64,000 nt of DNA from Bacteroidetes bacterium 2013_40CM_41_45 (GCA_002215675.1 NGFH01000004.1:310001-374000), one strand, 5' to 3'. Numbered from the stretch's first letter, positions 51,665-60,996 are shown. Numbers and translations: made by a program. Notes: generated from the sequence alone by a model not told the origin.

Positions 51665-53710
51665 ATGGAAAATAACCAAAGCACCTTTAAGCCGTATATT
51701 TCGGCTACCGATAACGTTGCAGAGTTCACGGTTAAATCGGTTCTGCTCGGGGCAGTATTCGGAATCATTTTCGGCATGAGCACCGTGTATCTTGCACTTA
51801 AAGCAGGGCTTACGGTTTCTGCATCTATTCCCATTTCTGTAATTGCCATTTCACTGGGAAAAAAATTCCTGAAGACAACCATACTTGAAAATAATATCAT
51901 CCAGACCACGGGCTCCGCTGGAGAATCCATAGCTGCCGGAGTGGTGTTTACGCTTCCGGCATTTTTGTTTTTATCTCCTGATGAAACCGGTAAAAGCATC
52001 GGCTTTGATTATTTCAATTACTGGACGATTTTAACCCTTGCCATTTTTGGCGGCATGCTCGGAACGCTGATGATGATTCCGCTTCGAAGGTCTTTGATTG
52101 TAAAAGAGCACGGACAGCTTCCGTATCCCGAAGGGACGGCTTGCGCGCAGGTGCTTATAGCAGGGGAGAAGGGTGGTGATTTCTCCAAGACCGCTTACCA
52201 GGGGCTTGGTTTTGCAGTGGCATATGCGCTGCTTCAAAAAGTATTTCATGTGATTGCTGAAGTGCCTGCATGGGTAACGCACCAGACGAATAAATATTTT
52301 CCATCAGCTACCGTTAACGGTGAAATCACTCCTGAATATATGGGCGTAGGTTACATCATCGGCCCCAAGATTGCCGGAGTGCTTGTTGCGGGCGGTGTGC
52401 TGGCATGGTTGGGATTAATTCCGCTGCTGGCTTCCATTGTTCCGCCTGATACCATTGCGCTGCAGTTGATGAAGCTGGGCTACCTTAAAGATTTAATGAC
52501 TCCGGGCGGACCGGGCGGCTGGAACCCCGGAACGCATATGTTCAATGATTTTGCTCCTGCCGTTTACCGCGCCTATGTAAGGCAGATTGGTGCCGGTGCT
52601 GTAGCTGCCGGTGGTTTCATCACGCTTCTCAAAACCATTCCTACCATCGTTTCTTCTTTCCGCGAAAGTGTTGCATCGCTCAAAGAAAAAGGCACTGCTG
52701 CTGTATCGCGCACCGAAAATGATTTGTCATTCAAAACCGTAATCATAGGCAGCATAGCGCTGGTGGTGCTTATGTCATTTCTTCCGCAGATTCCCGGTGA
52801 CTCCATTGGCAAGAAGCTTTTAATTGGATTGCTTGTGGTGATTTTTGGATTCTTCTTCGTCACCGTTTCATCGCGCATCGTGGGGATTATTGGTTCAAGC
52901 AATAACCCCATTTCAGGAATGACGATTGCTACCATTATGGGAACAGCGCTGGTATTTATTGCTGTGGGCTGGACGGGGCATTTTTATGAGCCGCTCGCTT
53001 TGGTAGTGGGAGGAATGATTTGCATTGCCGCTGCCAATGCAGGCGCTACATCGCAGGATTTGAAAACCGGGTACATCGTAGGCGCTACTCCGCGTTACCA
53101 GCAGATAGCTCTCTTTATCGGGGCTATTGTTTCTTCTCTTGTCATCGGATTCACCGTAAAATATCTCGATACACCTCCGCCCGATTTAGCTGCGCAGGGC
53201 ATCAAGCACGCTATAGGTGAGAAGTTCGCTGCACCGCAGGCAACGCTCATGGCTACCCTCATCAAAGGGTTGCTTTCATTTAATCTCGACTGGCAGTTTG
53301 TGCTCGTGGGAGTGTTCATTGCCGTTGTTGTTGAGCTGATGAATGTAAAATCACTTTCGTTTGCCGTGGGATTATATCTTCCTCTTGCCACCACCCTTCC
53401 TATTTTCCTTGGAGGCGCCATCAAAGGAATTGTTGACTGGAGAGCAAAGAAATCGCAGCAGAAATCCGAAGGCGATGATGAGCTTGGTAAAGGCAACCTG
53501 TTTGCAACCGGGCTTGTTGCCGGTGGCGCGTTACTGGGTGTTTTAATTGCGTTCCTGCAGGCAGGTGAAAACTCTTCGAAGCTTATGAACGCTTTAAGCC
53601 TGGAGCATGGCATCACCGGTATTTTCGGTGCAGGCGGATACCAGGTGCTTGGCGCTCTGTTCTTTGCACTTATGGGCCTGGCGCTGTATAGAGTGGCGAG
53701 GAAGAAGTAA
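51665..53710 (+). CDS. OPT family oligopeptide transporter
   Basis: 681 aa from the ATG at 51665, supported by the promoter. Some 14-16 hydrophobic segments. Family patterns: [39 protein letters not shown], the conserved [43 protein letters not shown] and [22 protein letters not shown] proteins import small peptides or metal-siderophore complexes with protons. The bacterial branch here is the OppT/peptide type; exact substrate unknown. A hairpin follows the stop at 53711. Confidence 0.94.
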   Translation: MENNQSTFKPYISATDNVAEFTVKSVLLGAVFGIIFGMSTVYLALKAGLTVSASIPISVIAISLGKKFLKTTILENNIIQTTGSAGESIAAGVVFTLPAFLFLSPDETGKSIGFDYFNYWTILTLAIFGGMLGTLMMIPLRRSLIVKEHGQLPYPEGTACAQVLIAGEKGGDFSKTAYQGLGFAVAYALLQKVFHVIAEVPAWVTHQTNKYFPSATVNGEITPEYMGVGYIIGPKIAGVLVAGGVLAWLGLIPLLASIVPPDTIALQLMKLGYLKDLMTPGGPGGWNPGTHMFNDFAPAVYRAYVRQIGAGAVAAGGFITLLKTIPTIVSSFRESVASLKEKGTAAVSRTENDLSFKTVIIGSIALVVLMSFLPQIPGDSIGKKLLIGLLVVIFGFFFVTVSSRIVGIIGSSNNPISGMTIATIMGTALVFIAVGWTGHFYEPLALVVGGMICIAAANAGATSQDLKTGYIVGATPRYQQIALFIGAIVSSLVIGFTVKYLDTPPPDLAAQGIKHAIGEKFAAPQATLMATLIKGLLSFNLDWQFVLVGVFIAVVVELMNVKSLSFAVGLYLPLATTLPIFLGGAIKGIVDWRAKKSQQKSEGDDELGKGNLFATGLVAGGALLGVLIAFLQAGENSSKLMNALSLEHGITGIFGAGGYQVLGALFFALMGLALYRVARKK

Positions 53711-53736
53711 TTAACCACCTCAAAGTGAGGAGTTAA
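53711..53736 (+). terminator. Possible terminator hairpin after the OPT gene
   Basis: TTAAC-CA-CCTCA and TGAGG-A-GTTAA pair around an AAG loop, making two short stems of five with a small bulge. It is followed by an A-rich rather than a T-rich run on this strand, so termination strength is uncertain. Confidence 0.4.
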
Positions 53737-53826
53737 AAATTGTTACAATTTCCTTGCAACTCTTCACCTGATATTCGTAGAATACACAGGATTTTTCGCG
53801 ACCTTTGGCCACATAACTCTCAGCAA

Positions 53827-54579
53827 ATGTTTTGGTATATCATCCTGTTTTTCTTTGTGCATTGGTTTTTGTCGTTGTTCTTTCATACTTCATTTCTGCA
53901 CCGCTACGCATCGCACCGCATGTTTACCATGGGTAAAACAACGGAGCGGGTGTTCTATTTTTTCACCTGGTTTTTCCAGGGCTCATCATTTCTTGTACCC
54001 CGCGCCTATGCCGTTATGCACCGCATGCACCATGCATACAGCGATACCAAAGAAGACCCGCACTCACCGCATTTCTTCAAGGATGTTTTCGGCATGATGA
54101 TGCAGACTAAAAAAATTTATCAATCTTTTGTAGCGGGTACACTTAAACCCGAGCCACAGTTTCAAAATAATCTCCCGGTATGGGAATCTTTAGACCGCTT
54201 TGGCGATATGAATATTGTCCGTTTTGGATGGGGAACCCTATATAGCTTTTTCTATTTATGGCTTGTGTTTTTTCACGGAGTATCTGCATGGTGGCTGTTG
54301 CTGCTGCCGGTTCATTATCTTATTGGCCCCGTGCAGGGAGCAACCGTAAACTGGTGCGGGCATAAGTATGGCTACCGCAACTTCGATAATGGCGACCACT
54401 CTCGTAACACCGGAAACATCGGCATCTTTTTGTTTGGAGAATTGTTTCAGAATAATCATCATCGCTATCCCGATTCTCCCAACTTTGCAAAGCGCTGGTT
54501 TGAATTAGACCCTACTTATGTTATCCTGAAAGTGCTGAACAGGATAAAGGTTATCCGCTTTAAAAAACTGCAAACTTGA
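53827..54579 (+). CDS. Membrane fatty acid desaturase
   Basis: 250 aa from the ATG at 53827; a TTG at 53740 would add 29 residues without family features. Four or so transmembrane segments and three histidine boxes: HRYASHR near residue 24, HRMHHAYSDTKEDPHS near 70 and NNHHRYPDS near 215. This is the di-iron arrangement of acyl-CoA/acyl-lipid Delta9-type desaturases (OLE1-like). It probably introduces a double bond into membrane fatty acids. Electron donor not encoded nearby. Confidence 0.9.
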   Translation: MFWYIILFFFVHWFLSLFFHTSFLHRYASHRMFTMGKTTERVFYFFTWFFQGSSFLVPRAYAVMHRMHHAYSDTKEDPHSPHFFKDVFGMMMQTKKIYQSFVAGTLKPEPQFQNNLPVWESLDRFGDMNIVRFGWGTLYSFFYLWLVFFHGVSAWWLLLLPVHYLIGPVQGATVNWCGHKYGYRNFDNGDHSRNTGNIGIFLFGELFQNNHHRYPDSPNFAKRWFELDPTYVILKVLNRIKVIRFKKLQT

Positions 54580-54588
54580 TGTATGATA

Positions 54589-54630
54589 ATGGAAAATTGA
54601 AAATCCAATTATCAATTATTAACTATCAAT
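54589..54630. repeat. Two-armed heptamer hairpin between convergent genes
   Basis: Left units ATGGAAA, ATTGAAA, ATCCAAT; right units TATCAAT, TATTAAC, TATCAAT, followed by a T-rich tract. The arms are roughly reverse complementary. It lies between the convergent desaturase and DUF6089 genes and could end both transcripts. Confidence 0.55.
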
Positions 54631-54638
54631 TTTTTATT

Positions 54639-55475
54639 TCATTGTGATATTCTATGCCTGTTAAACGGCTTGCATGAATATTTGAATTTGTTTCCGATGC
54701 CTATATATGCTGAAACCCCGGTGAACATATACCAGTCAGGGTCTTTGGAATTACCTCGCTTTTTTCCTTCGTTCAGAAGGGGGTCGGAACCAAGAGTCCG
54801 GTCTGACAGGGCTTCGGCCTCCGCTCCATTAGTAGCAAGAAGAGCAACAGGGTTAGGATATGTTGTGCTTACGTCATCCAGGTAGTCAGTATACGCTCTT
54901 CTTACGCCCATCTCTATGGTGAAGCCGATGTTGTCTCCATTGATTTTAAATCCGCCCCCAAACAGGAATGCTGCGCTATATAAGCTATATGGCTGCCGGT
55001 CGGCATATACTCCCTGGCCTTCGGTTCCCAAGGGCTGAAGTTCTATTTCTTGCCCCCTCAATTCCGCCTTCGGATTGAAGTGAAAAACCGATAACCCCGA
55101 GTACATAAACGGGGTAAACAGGTAATTGTAATTACCTAATTCATAGGGCATAAAATTAAATTCAAAGCTGCCTTCAATTTCCTGGATGGAGGAGGAGAAT
55201 GATAAATTACGGTTTACCTCAAAATCGTATTTAGAATAGGCATCATCGCCCGAAACTTTTCCGATGGTTGCTCCTATCCTGAAACTCCAGTGCTTATTAA
55301 AATTATCGCGGTAATAGGCGCCAAAAGCAGGGTGAATAAAATGGAAAGTGAAAAAACTATTGGATAGCTCTCCCTTATACTTCGAAACGCCCAGGAACAA
55401 GCCAATATCGTTTCGCTGGGCGGAAATATCCCCCCATGTAAAAAATACCAGGAAAATCAGTACTAATCTTTTCAT
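54639..55475 (-). CDS. DUF6089 outer-membrane beta-barrel protein
   Basis: 278 aa. A signal peptide covers about 1-19 (ending DISAQ). The body alternates hydrophobic and aromatic residues as in an outer-membrane barrel, with the family stretches RNDIGLFLGVSKYKGEL, KVSGDDAY, FHFNPKA and LQPLGTEGQGVYADR. It shares these blocks with the next gene upstream (55543-56448), so the two are tandem paralogues. Function unknown; the family is widespread in Bacteroidota. Confidence 0.85.
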   Translation of the reverse strand: MKRLVLIFLVFFTWGDISAQRNDIGLFLGVSKYKGELSNSFFTFHFIHPAFGAYYRDNFNKHWSFRIGATIGKVSGDDAYSKYDFEVNRNLSFSSSIQEIEGSFEFNFMPYELGNYNYLFTPFMYSGLSVFHFNPKAELRGQEIELQPLGTEGQGVYADRQPYSLYSAAFLFGGGFKINGDNIGFTIEMGVRRAYTDYLDDVSTTYPNPVALLATNGAEAEALSDRTLGSDPLLNEGKKRGNSKDPDWYMFTGVSAYIGIGNKFKYSCKPFNRHRISQ

Positions 55476-55542
55476 TCAGCAAGCCTGAGCAGATGAATAA
55501 CGTAAAAATACGAAAATTGTTATTTCCGGGAAAGAAGAAAAA

Positions 55543-56448
55543 TCAGAATCGGGGCAGGCCACCGGCTCTTTTAGAGCGCATTTTATAATTAATGCTGAAA
55601 AGGGCAAACATATATGCATCCAGGTCGCGTGGGTCTCCGCGTTGCGCCTCAGGGGCTGTTATGCCGGGATTGGTTTTTGGGGAACGGTCTGCCAATGCCG
55701 CGGCAACGCTTCCATAAGCATTGCGTATTGCATCATTGTCAAAATAAGACGTGCTCACGTCATCAATGTAATCGGTAAATGTTTTGCGCATTCCATACTC
55801 AATGCCAACTCCCCACTTTGCATCAATAGTATACTTAAACCCGAACCCGATTGGAATACACATCTGCCAGAGCGAATATTTTTTCCTCGACGGAACAAGC
55901 CCCTCACCTTCGGTTCCCAACGGCTGAAGGCGGTATGCAACGCCTTTGTAATCGGTCTTTGGGTCGAAATGAAAAACACCCACACCTACAAATCCATACG
56001 CATAAATTTCATATCCCTTCTGGCCTTTTACTCTCCTGAGGCGATAGCGGTGTCCCACCTGTTCCTGCTGGAATGCCGCTTCAAAGTTCAGGTTCCATTC
56101 AAAGATGTGAGAGTGGAAATTCAAATTGCGGTAGTGGCGGTAAAATTCTTCGGTAAGCTTATCATCACCCGAAACAGAACCATATGTGATGTGAGAGTTG
56201 AGAGCAAAAAATTCGCTCAGCCTGTACCTAAGCCCGATGGCAGTTCCGAAGCGCGTCTGCGACCATTCAAAGTCTCTGAAATAATTGGTGCCAATCTGGT
56301 TAGCACCGCCCAGCTCGCCAAGAAAATTACTTGCTCCAGCGCCAACGCTTAGCTCCCAACGCACCATTTTCCATCGGCTGCGCTGTGCGTCAGTTTCGAC
56401 AGAACTAATGATGAGTAGAATTGAAAAAACTAAAAGCGCCCGTTTCAA
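55543..56448 (-). CDS. DUF6089 outer-membrane beta-barrel protein
   Basis: 301 aa from a TTG at 56448 (reads MKRALLVFSILLII, a typical signal peptide start). A TTG at 56478 is the end of a TATATTTG promoter box and is rejected. The barrel-like body has LSVGAGASNFLGELGGANQIG, GSVSGDDKL, FHFDPKT and YRLQPLGTEGEGLVP. It is the paralogue of the gene at 54639-55475 and about 20 residues longer. The two probably form one operon with a 67-bp gap. Function unknown. Confidence 0.83.
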   Translation of the reverse strand: MKRALLVFSILLIISSVETDAQRSRWKMVRWELSVGAGASNFLGELGGANQIGTNYFRDFEWSQTRFGTAIGLRYRLSEFFALNSHITYGSVSGDDKLTEEFYRHYRNLNFHSHIFEWNLNFEAAFQQEQVGHRYRLRRVKGQKGYEIYAYGFVGVGVFHFDPKTDYKGVAYRLQPLGTEGEGLVPSRKKYSLWQMCIPIGFGFKYTIDAKWGVGIEYGMRKTFTDYIDDVSTSYFDNDAIRNAYGSVAAALADRSPKTNPGITAPEAQRGDPRDLDAYMFALFSINYKMRSKRAGGLPRF

Positions 56449-56475
56449 AGGTGGTTGGTTGTTTTTTGGGAGCGG

Positions 56476-56505
56476 CAAATATAATTTTTTTTGGCCATGA
56501 ACAAA
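56476..56505 (-). promoter_or_regulatory. Promoter TTTG-N18-TATATTTG
   Basis: On the minus strand, TTTG (plus positions 56502-56505) and TATATTTG (56476-56483) are 18 bp apart. It drives the DUF6089 pair and decides the start at 56448. Confidence 0.55.
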
Positions 56506-56551
56506 TAATTTATAGCTTCATGAAGCCCCGGTAAGCAACAAAAAATTAAAA

Positions 56552-56559
56552 TACTTTTG
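56552..56559 (+). promoter_or_regulatory. -7 promoter box TACTTTTG
   Basis: TAnnTTTG match whose last three bases form a false TTG start at 56557. It supports the ATG at 56596 of the epimerase gene. Confidence 0.4.
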
Positions 56560-56595
56560 GAAATTATTGAAATTATCTCTATTACGCAAAAGAAC

Positions 56596-57597
56596 ATGAT
56601 TCTGGTTACGGGAGCAACAGGACTACTTGGCTCTAATTTGCTTGCAAAGCTGGCAGGCCGTGGACAAATGGTAAAAGCCATTCGGAGAACCGGCGGCAAT
56701 TTAAACCTGGCAGAGAAAACCCTTAGGAGAAATAAATTATCACCACAGGATATTACCTGGGTTGAAGCAGATGTAACAGATTATTTTTCATTGCTTGAAG
56801 CCATGAAAGGCGTGGAGCAGGTTTATCACTGTGCTGCTGTGGTTTCATTTAATCCTGAGGCAGCATCGCATATGATGAAGGTAAATGTATCGGGCACGGC
56901 AAATGTTGTAAATGCTGCCTTGGAATCCGGCATAAAAAAACTTTGCCATGTAAGTTCAACGGCTGCGCTGGGAAGAACAGATGAATCGAAAATTATGGAC
57001 GAAGAAAGCCACTGGCAGAATTCAAGATATAATTCCACGTATGCAATCAGCAAATATGGTGCAGAGAGAGAAGTGTGGCGTGGAATTGAGGAGGGGCTTA
57101 ACGCAGTAATTGTAAACCCATCTGTTATTATCGGCCCGGGTGATTGGAAGACCGACAGTTCGCGAATTATAGGACAGGTATGGAAAGGATTACATTTTTA
57201 TCCTGAAGGCGGAAATGCCTTTGCCGATGTAAGAGATGTTGCAGATGTCATGATTAAGCTCATGGAAGGACCGTTCAGTAAAAACCGGTACCTGGTTCTT
57301 TCCGAAAATAAATCTTACCTCGAAATATTCAATATTGCTGCAGTTGCCTTCGGTAAAAAAAGGCCCTCAATAAAAATCAACAAATTTATGTCAGCGGCTG
57401 CGTGGAGGGCGGAGTGGCTTCGCTCAAAAATTACAGGTTCGTCTCCTGTAGTGACTAAAGAAATGCTACGTTCTTCTGCGCGCAATTACTCGTATTCCAA
57501 CAACAAAATCAAAACAGAGCTGAAGCATGATTTCATTTCTGTTCAGCAAGCCATACAAGATACGTGCAAAATTTTTCTGGATGAACTTAATAGATGA
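56596..57597 (+). CDS. NAD-dependent epimerase/dehydratase family protein
   Basis: 333 aa. Extended short-chain dehydrogenase: Rossmann loop VTGATGLLGSNLL at the start, YHCAAVVSFNP, catalytic Y-x-x-x-K in YAISKYGAEREVW and VNPSVIIGPGDW. It looks like the dihydroflavonol-4-reductase-like branch, which acts on many substrates; no specific substrate can be given. Single gene with its own promoter box; ends next to a heptamer hairpin. Confidence 0.9.
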   Translation: MILVTGATGLLGSNLLAKLAGRGQMVKAIRRTGGNLNLAEKTLRRNKLSPQDITWVEADVTDYFSLLEAMKGVEQVYHCAAVVSFNPEAASHMMKVNVSGTANVVNAALESGIKKLCHVSSTAALGRTDESKIMDEESHWQNSRYNSTYAISKYGAEREVWRGIEEGLNAVIVNPSVIIGPGDWKTDSSRIIGQVWKGLHFYPEGGNAFADVRDVADVMIKLMEGPFSKNRYLVLSENKSYLEIFNIAAVAFGKKRPSIKINKFMSAAAWRAEWLRSKITGSSPVVTKEMLRSSARNYSYSNNKIKTELKHDFISVQQAIQDTCKIFLDELNR

Positions 57598-57598
57598 A

Positions 57599-57664
57599 GT
57601 TATCAGTTATACGTTATTAGTTATTAGAAAAAAAGCGTATAACTTATAACATGTAACTTGTAAC
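57599..57664. repeat. Two-armed heptamer hairpin (GTTATNN)
   Basis: Left arm: GTTATCA, GTTATAC, GTTATTA, GTTATTA (57599-57626). Right arm: GTATAAC, TTATAAC, ATGTAAC, TTGTAAC (57637-57664), that is, four units read in reverse complement. The outer 15 bases of the left arm pair with 57636-57650 with one mismatch. It lies between convergent genes and is the cleanest two-armed hairpin without cargo. Confidence 0.85.
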
Positions 57665-57669
57665 ACCCT

Positions 57670-58014
57670 TCACGGCTTCCCCGATTCACTTTCTCTTTTG
57701 CTTAATTCATCGAGCACTTTCTCATAAATCGCTTCGAGTTTTTCGGGATGTTTTAAATAATAATCGAAGCTGCTGTGAAATATAGTACTGTCCGTTTGAT
57801 GCGACTTAAAAATTGCAGGGTACAGTTGTTGTGCTTTGAATGATTGAACATCGTTGATACGCGTAATGTTTACAGCTGCCTCGGCAAGATGTATATCAAC
57901 AAGTATGGAAACCATAGAATCGGGCGAAATTAATTTATCCGGAACCGCTTCCCGTGGTTTGCTGCAACCAATGAAGAAGACAACAACTGATGATAAAAAA
58001 ATAATATGTTTCAT
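57670..58014 (-). CDS. DUF4296 lipoprotein
   Basis: 114 aa. Lipoprotein signal with lipobox FFIGC (Cys near residue 17), then LISPDSMVSILVDIHLAEAAVN and the C-terminal helical YDYYLKHPEKLEAIYEKVLDELSK-type block that defines DUF4296. Function unknown. Its ATG overlaps the stop of the threonine aldolase gene by 4 bp, so it is the third gene of the O-methyltransferase/aldolase operon. Confidence 0.88.
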   Translation of the reverse strand: MKHIIFLSSVVVFFIGCSKPREAVPDKLISPDSMVSILVDIHLAEAAVNITRINDVQSFKAQQLYPAIFKSHQTDSTIFHSSFDYYLKHPEKLEAIYEKVLDELSKRESESGKP

Positions 58015-59030
58015 TTAATTTTTTTCAATGCCGAAATCACTTCGGTAAGCATATCATCGGTGAAATCAAGATGCGTCACCAGCCGGATGGTTTGGGTTCC
58101 AAATGCAACCGCTTTTATATTTTGCTCTGCAAGTTTTTTTATAAACGCATTGCTGTCCAGTTTTTCATTAAGTGTAAAGATGATAATGTTGGTTTCAACG
58201 GGAAGCATACTTTTTACGTAAGGCATCCCCTCCAATGTTTTCCCGATTGCTGCTGCACGCTTGTGGTCTTCCTTCAACCGTGCAATGTTATGGTCGAGTG
58301 CATAAATGCAGGCGGCAGCCAGGTATCCGGCTTGCCTCATTCCACCTCCAAACCGTTTACGGATTCTCCTGGCCCTTGCAATAAATTCTTTGCTGCCCAA
58401 AAGCGCAGAGCCCACAGGCGATCCAAGCCCTTTGGAGAAACACACCGATACGGAATCGAACAGAGCTCCTGTATTTTTTGGCTTGTCGCCTGTTATGGTA
58501 AGCGCATTAAAGATTCTAGCGCCATCAAGATGAGTTTTTAAATTTTTTACTCTGCACAAATCAGAAATTTCTTTCATCTGCTGAAATGTGTACACGCTTC
58601 CCCCTGCGCGGTTTGCAGTATTTTCGAGGGACACAAGTGCAGTGCGGGTAAGCCAGTCAAAATCCAGGTTGATGTTTTCTTCAATTTGTTTTGCGTTGAG
58701 CCGCCCCCTGTCACCCTGCAAAAGTTTTGCCTGCACTCCTGAATTTGCAGCAGTGCCTCCAGATTCATAGTGATAAATATGAGAAGTGGAGTCGCATATC
58801 ACCTCATCACCGGGGCGGGTGTGCACGTTTATAGCAACCTGGTTTGTCATAGTTCCCGAGGCGCAATACACTGCCGCTTCCTTTCCGAACATAGAAGCAA
58901 TTTTATTTTCAAGACTGATTACTGCAGGGTCTTCACCAAACACATCGTCTCCAACCTCTGCTTTCATCATGGCATCCAGCATGGCCGGGGATGGGCGGGT
59001 TACCGTATCGCTGCGTAAATCAATAAGCAT
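58011..59030 (-). CDS. Low-specificity L-threonine aldolase
   Basis: 339 aa, PLP-dependent fold type I. Splits L-threonine or allo-threonine to glycine and acetaldehyde. Motifs: LRSDTVTRPSPAMLDAM at the start, DDVFGEDPAV, HIYHYESGGTAA, HLDGARIFNA with the PLP-binding Asp, SVCFSKGLGSPVGS with the PLP Lys and RKRFGGGMRQAG. Full length. It follows the O-methyltransferase by 11 bp and overlaps the DUF4296 gene by 4 bp. Confidence 0.95.
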   Translation of the reverse strand: MLIDLRSDTVTRPSPAMLDAMMKAEVGDDVFGEDPAVISLENKIASMFGKEAAVYCASGTMTNQVAINVHTRPGDEVICDSTSHIYHYESGGTAANSGVQAKLLQGDRGRLNAKQIEENINLDFDWLTRTALVSLENTANRAGGSVYTFQQMKEISDLCRVKNLKTHLDGARIFNALTITGDKPKNTGALFDSVSVCFSKGLGSPVGSALLGSKEFIARARRIRKRFGGGMRQAGYLAAACIYALDHNIARLKEDHKRAAAIGKTLEGMPYVKSMLPVETNIIIFTLNEKLDSNAFIKKLAEQNIKAVAFGTQTIRLVTHLDFTDDMLTEVISALKKIK

Positions 59031-59041
59031 AATTTCTCGGG

Positions 59042-59683
59042 CTATTTTTTTCTCAGAATCATGACTCCGTCACGAACAGGGAGTAAAACATTTTCCACCC
59101 TGGTGTCTGCCTGCACCTTTTTATTGAACTCAACAATACCAAGCGTCTCCTTATCATTCGGGTCAACGGGCTCAAGAACTTTTCCGTTCCACAGCGTATT
59201 GTCGGCAAAAATGTACCCCCCCTTGCGAAGCATTGGAAACACAAGTTCAAAGTATGTAGAATAATTTTCCTTATCCGCATCAATAAAAATCAAATCAAAA
59301 GTTTCATGGAGAGTAGGAATTATTTTTTTTGCATTGCCTATATGCAAAGTAATTTTTTTCTCTGCGCCGGCCTTTCTGAAATATTTGCGAATCCTTTCTT
59401 CATGCTCTGGATTCAGTTCAATGGTGTGGAGCATGCCCCCATCCTGCATCCCTTCGCTCAGGCAAAGAGCAGAATACCCAGTATAAGTTCCGATTTCAAG
59501 AATCCTTTCAGGTCGAATCATTTTACTCATCATGCCCAGCAAGCGGCCCTGCAAATGCCCCGACAGCATCCGGGGAAACAATACATTGGCATTGGTGTCG
59601 CGGTTCAGTTCGGCGAGCAGTTCACTTTCAGGTGAAGTATGCGCTTCTGCGTAGGCATTAATCTTTACATCTGGAAATTCCAT
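59042..59683 (-). CDS. O-methyltransferase (class I, COMT-like)
   Basis: 213 aa. SAM-binding motif ILEIGTYTGYSALCL, LHTIELNPEHEERI and the metal-site region DLIFIDADKENYSTYFE with VFADNTLWNG, the Mg-dependent catechol O-methyltransferase-like family (Methyltransf_3). It methylates small phenolic or unknown hydroxylated compounds; substrate not known. A TATCTTTG box lies 21 bp upstream, and it leads the operon with threonine aldolase and DUF4296. Confidence 0.92.
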   Translation of the reverse strand: MEFPDVKINAYAEAHTSPESELLAELNRDTNANVLFPRMLSGHLQGRLLGMMSKMIRPERILEIGTYTGYSALCLSEGMQDGGMLHTIELNPEHEERIRKYFRKAGAEKKITLHIGNAKKIIPTLHETFDLIFIDADKENYSTYFELVFPMLRKGGYIFADNTLWNGKVLEPVDPNDKETLGIVEFNKKVQADTRVENVLLPVRDGVMILRKK

Positions 59684-59703
59684 ATCAAAAAAATTCAGGA
59701 TGC

Positions 59704-59711
59704 CAAAGATA
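59704..59711 (-). promoter_or_regulatory. -7 promoter box TATCTTTG
   Basis: Perfect TAnnTTTG match on the minus strand, about 20 bp before the ATG of the O-methyltransferase gene. Confidence 0.45.
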
Positions 59712-59726
59712 GTTCAGTGCAGGCAA

Positions 59727-60971
59727 TCAGTGACCAAAAATGAGTTTAAGATAGGAACGGACGTTGACCAATATTTTCCTGTTATCAGGATTATAAAGGA
59801 CAACCGGCAAGTATTCACGCAATGTTTTGCTGCGGTTCGCTTTATTAAAAAATAAATTGATGAGCCATGCATGCCTGCTCAGCTTTTGCAGCCGGTGGCT
59901 CAGTTTTAATTCATCACCGCAATTGCGAAATACCTCTTCATCATATTGCTTAAGAAAATCTTTTCCGAAATTTTTTTCTTCCATGCAGCGCTTTGCCTGT
60001 TCTGCTGCTTTCATTCCGCTGAGCATGGCATTGCCGATGCCTTCGCCCGTAAATGGGTCAATCAGTGACGCTGCATCACCTGCAAGTAAAAAATTATCGC
60101 CCGAAATTTTTCTTCGCTTCGAGCCCAGAGGTAATCCCCATCCTTTTATTTCTCCAACAAGCTCTGCATTATGAAATCTTTCCCTGAAAACCGGGTGCTC
60201 ATTGATAATTTTTTGCATCGCGTCTTTCAGGTTTATTTTTTTCTGTGATACGATATGCGATGGAATGCCGACCCCCACATTAGCATCTCCATTGGGCAAA
60301 GGAAAAATCCAGAAATAACCGGGTAAAATTTCTCTGATAAAATGAAGTTCAATAAAATTCTGACTGTGCATTCCTTTTACATTCCTGTAATAGGCACGTA
60401 CTGCCGCGGAATAATTTTCGGGGTTCATTTTATATCCACCCAGAGAGCGGGCTGCTAAAGAGCGGTCACCTTCAGCTGCGATAAGCAGCTTACAAGTGAG
60501 GATTTTATTTTTTCCCTCATGAAAATAATGCAGTTCAATCCCTTCCTGAACGTGAGCAACATATTTTATTTCAGCACCTTCAATCACCGAGGCAAAATCT
60601 CTGTCAAGCTTCCTGAAAAGGAAATGGTCAAAGTCAAAACGTTTTGAAACATAACCGGCAGCGTATTTCAACTGTGATAAATCATTGCTGAACGGAACTT
60701 CCAGCGTTTTTCCATTCGGTGCGGAAAATAAAATTCCGTTACATGGCAAAAATTTATCTGTATTCAGTTTAAACTCCCGATGTATCGCAGAATCGATTTT
60801 ATGCAAAATGTCTGAAGCTTTTCCGCTGATAGCATCTCCGCAGATTTTATCTCTTGGAAAAACAGACTTGTCTAAAATAAGATGTGGAATTTTTTCCCTA
60901 CAAAGAAACAGCGAAGCAGTCGTACCCGCAGGGCCCGCCCCGATAATCGCGATATCTACACTATCCTTCAC
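59727..60971 (-). CDS. Geranylgeranyl reductase family FAD-dependent oxidoreductase
   Basis: 414 aa from a GTG start. FAD-binding GAGPAGTTASLFL at residues 11-23, FPRDKICGDAISG (the CGD pattern of geranylgeranyl reductases), and the second FAD motif LLAGDAASLIDPFTGEGIGNAMLSG. These enzymes saturate double bonds of polyprenyl chains in archaeal lipids and menaquinone or chlorophyll side chains. Given a GGGP synthase in the same window, a role in polyprenyl lipid reduction is possible. Substrate is not provable here. Confidence 0.9.
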   Translation of the reverse strand: MKDSVDIAIIGAGPAGTTASLFLCREKIPHLILDKSVFPRDKICGDAISGKASDILHKIDSAIHREFKLNTDKFLPCNGILFSAPNGKTLEVPFSNDLSQLKYAAGYVSKRFDFDHFLFRKLDRDFASVIEGAEIKYVAHVQEGIELHYFHEGKNKILTCKLLIAAEGDRSLAARSLGGYKMNPENYSAAVRAYYRNVKGMHSQNFIELHFIREILPGYFWIFPLPNGDANVGVGIPSHIVSQKKINLKDAMQKIINEHPVFRERFHNAELVGEIKGWGLPLGSKRRKISGDNFLLAGDAASLIDPFTGEGIGNAMLSGMKAAEQAKRCMEEKNFGKDFLKQYDEEVFRNCGDELKLSHRLQKLSRHAWLINLFFNKANRSKTLREYLPVVLYNPDNRKILVNVRSYLKLIFGH

Positions 60972-60996
60972 CGAAAATTTATTTTGTTTGATGAAA

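Noticed and set aside
53095-53718. Open frame of 207 codons on the minus strand
   Set aside because: It is opposite the OPT transporter; Ser/Pro-rich translation without domains is typical of an antisense shadow.
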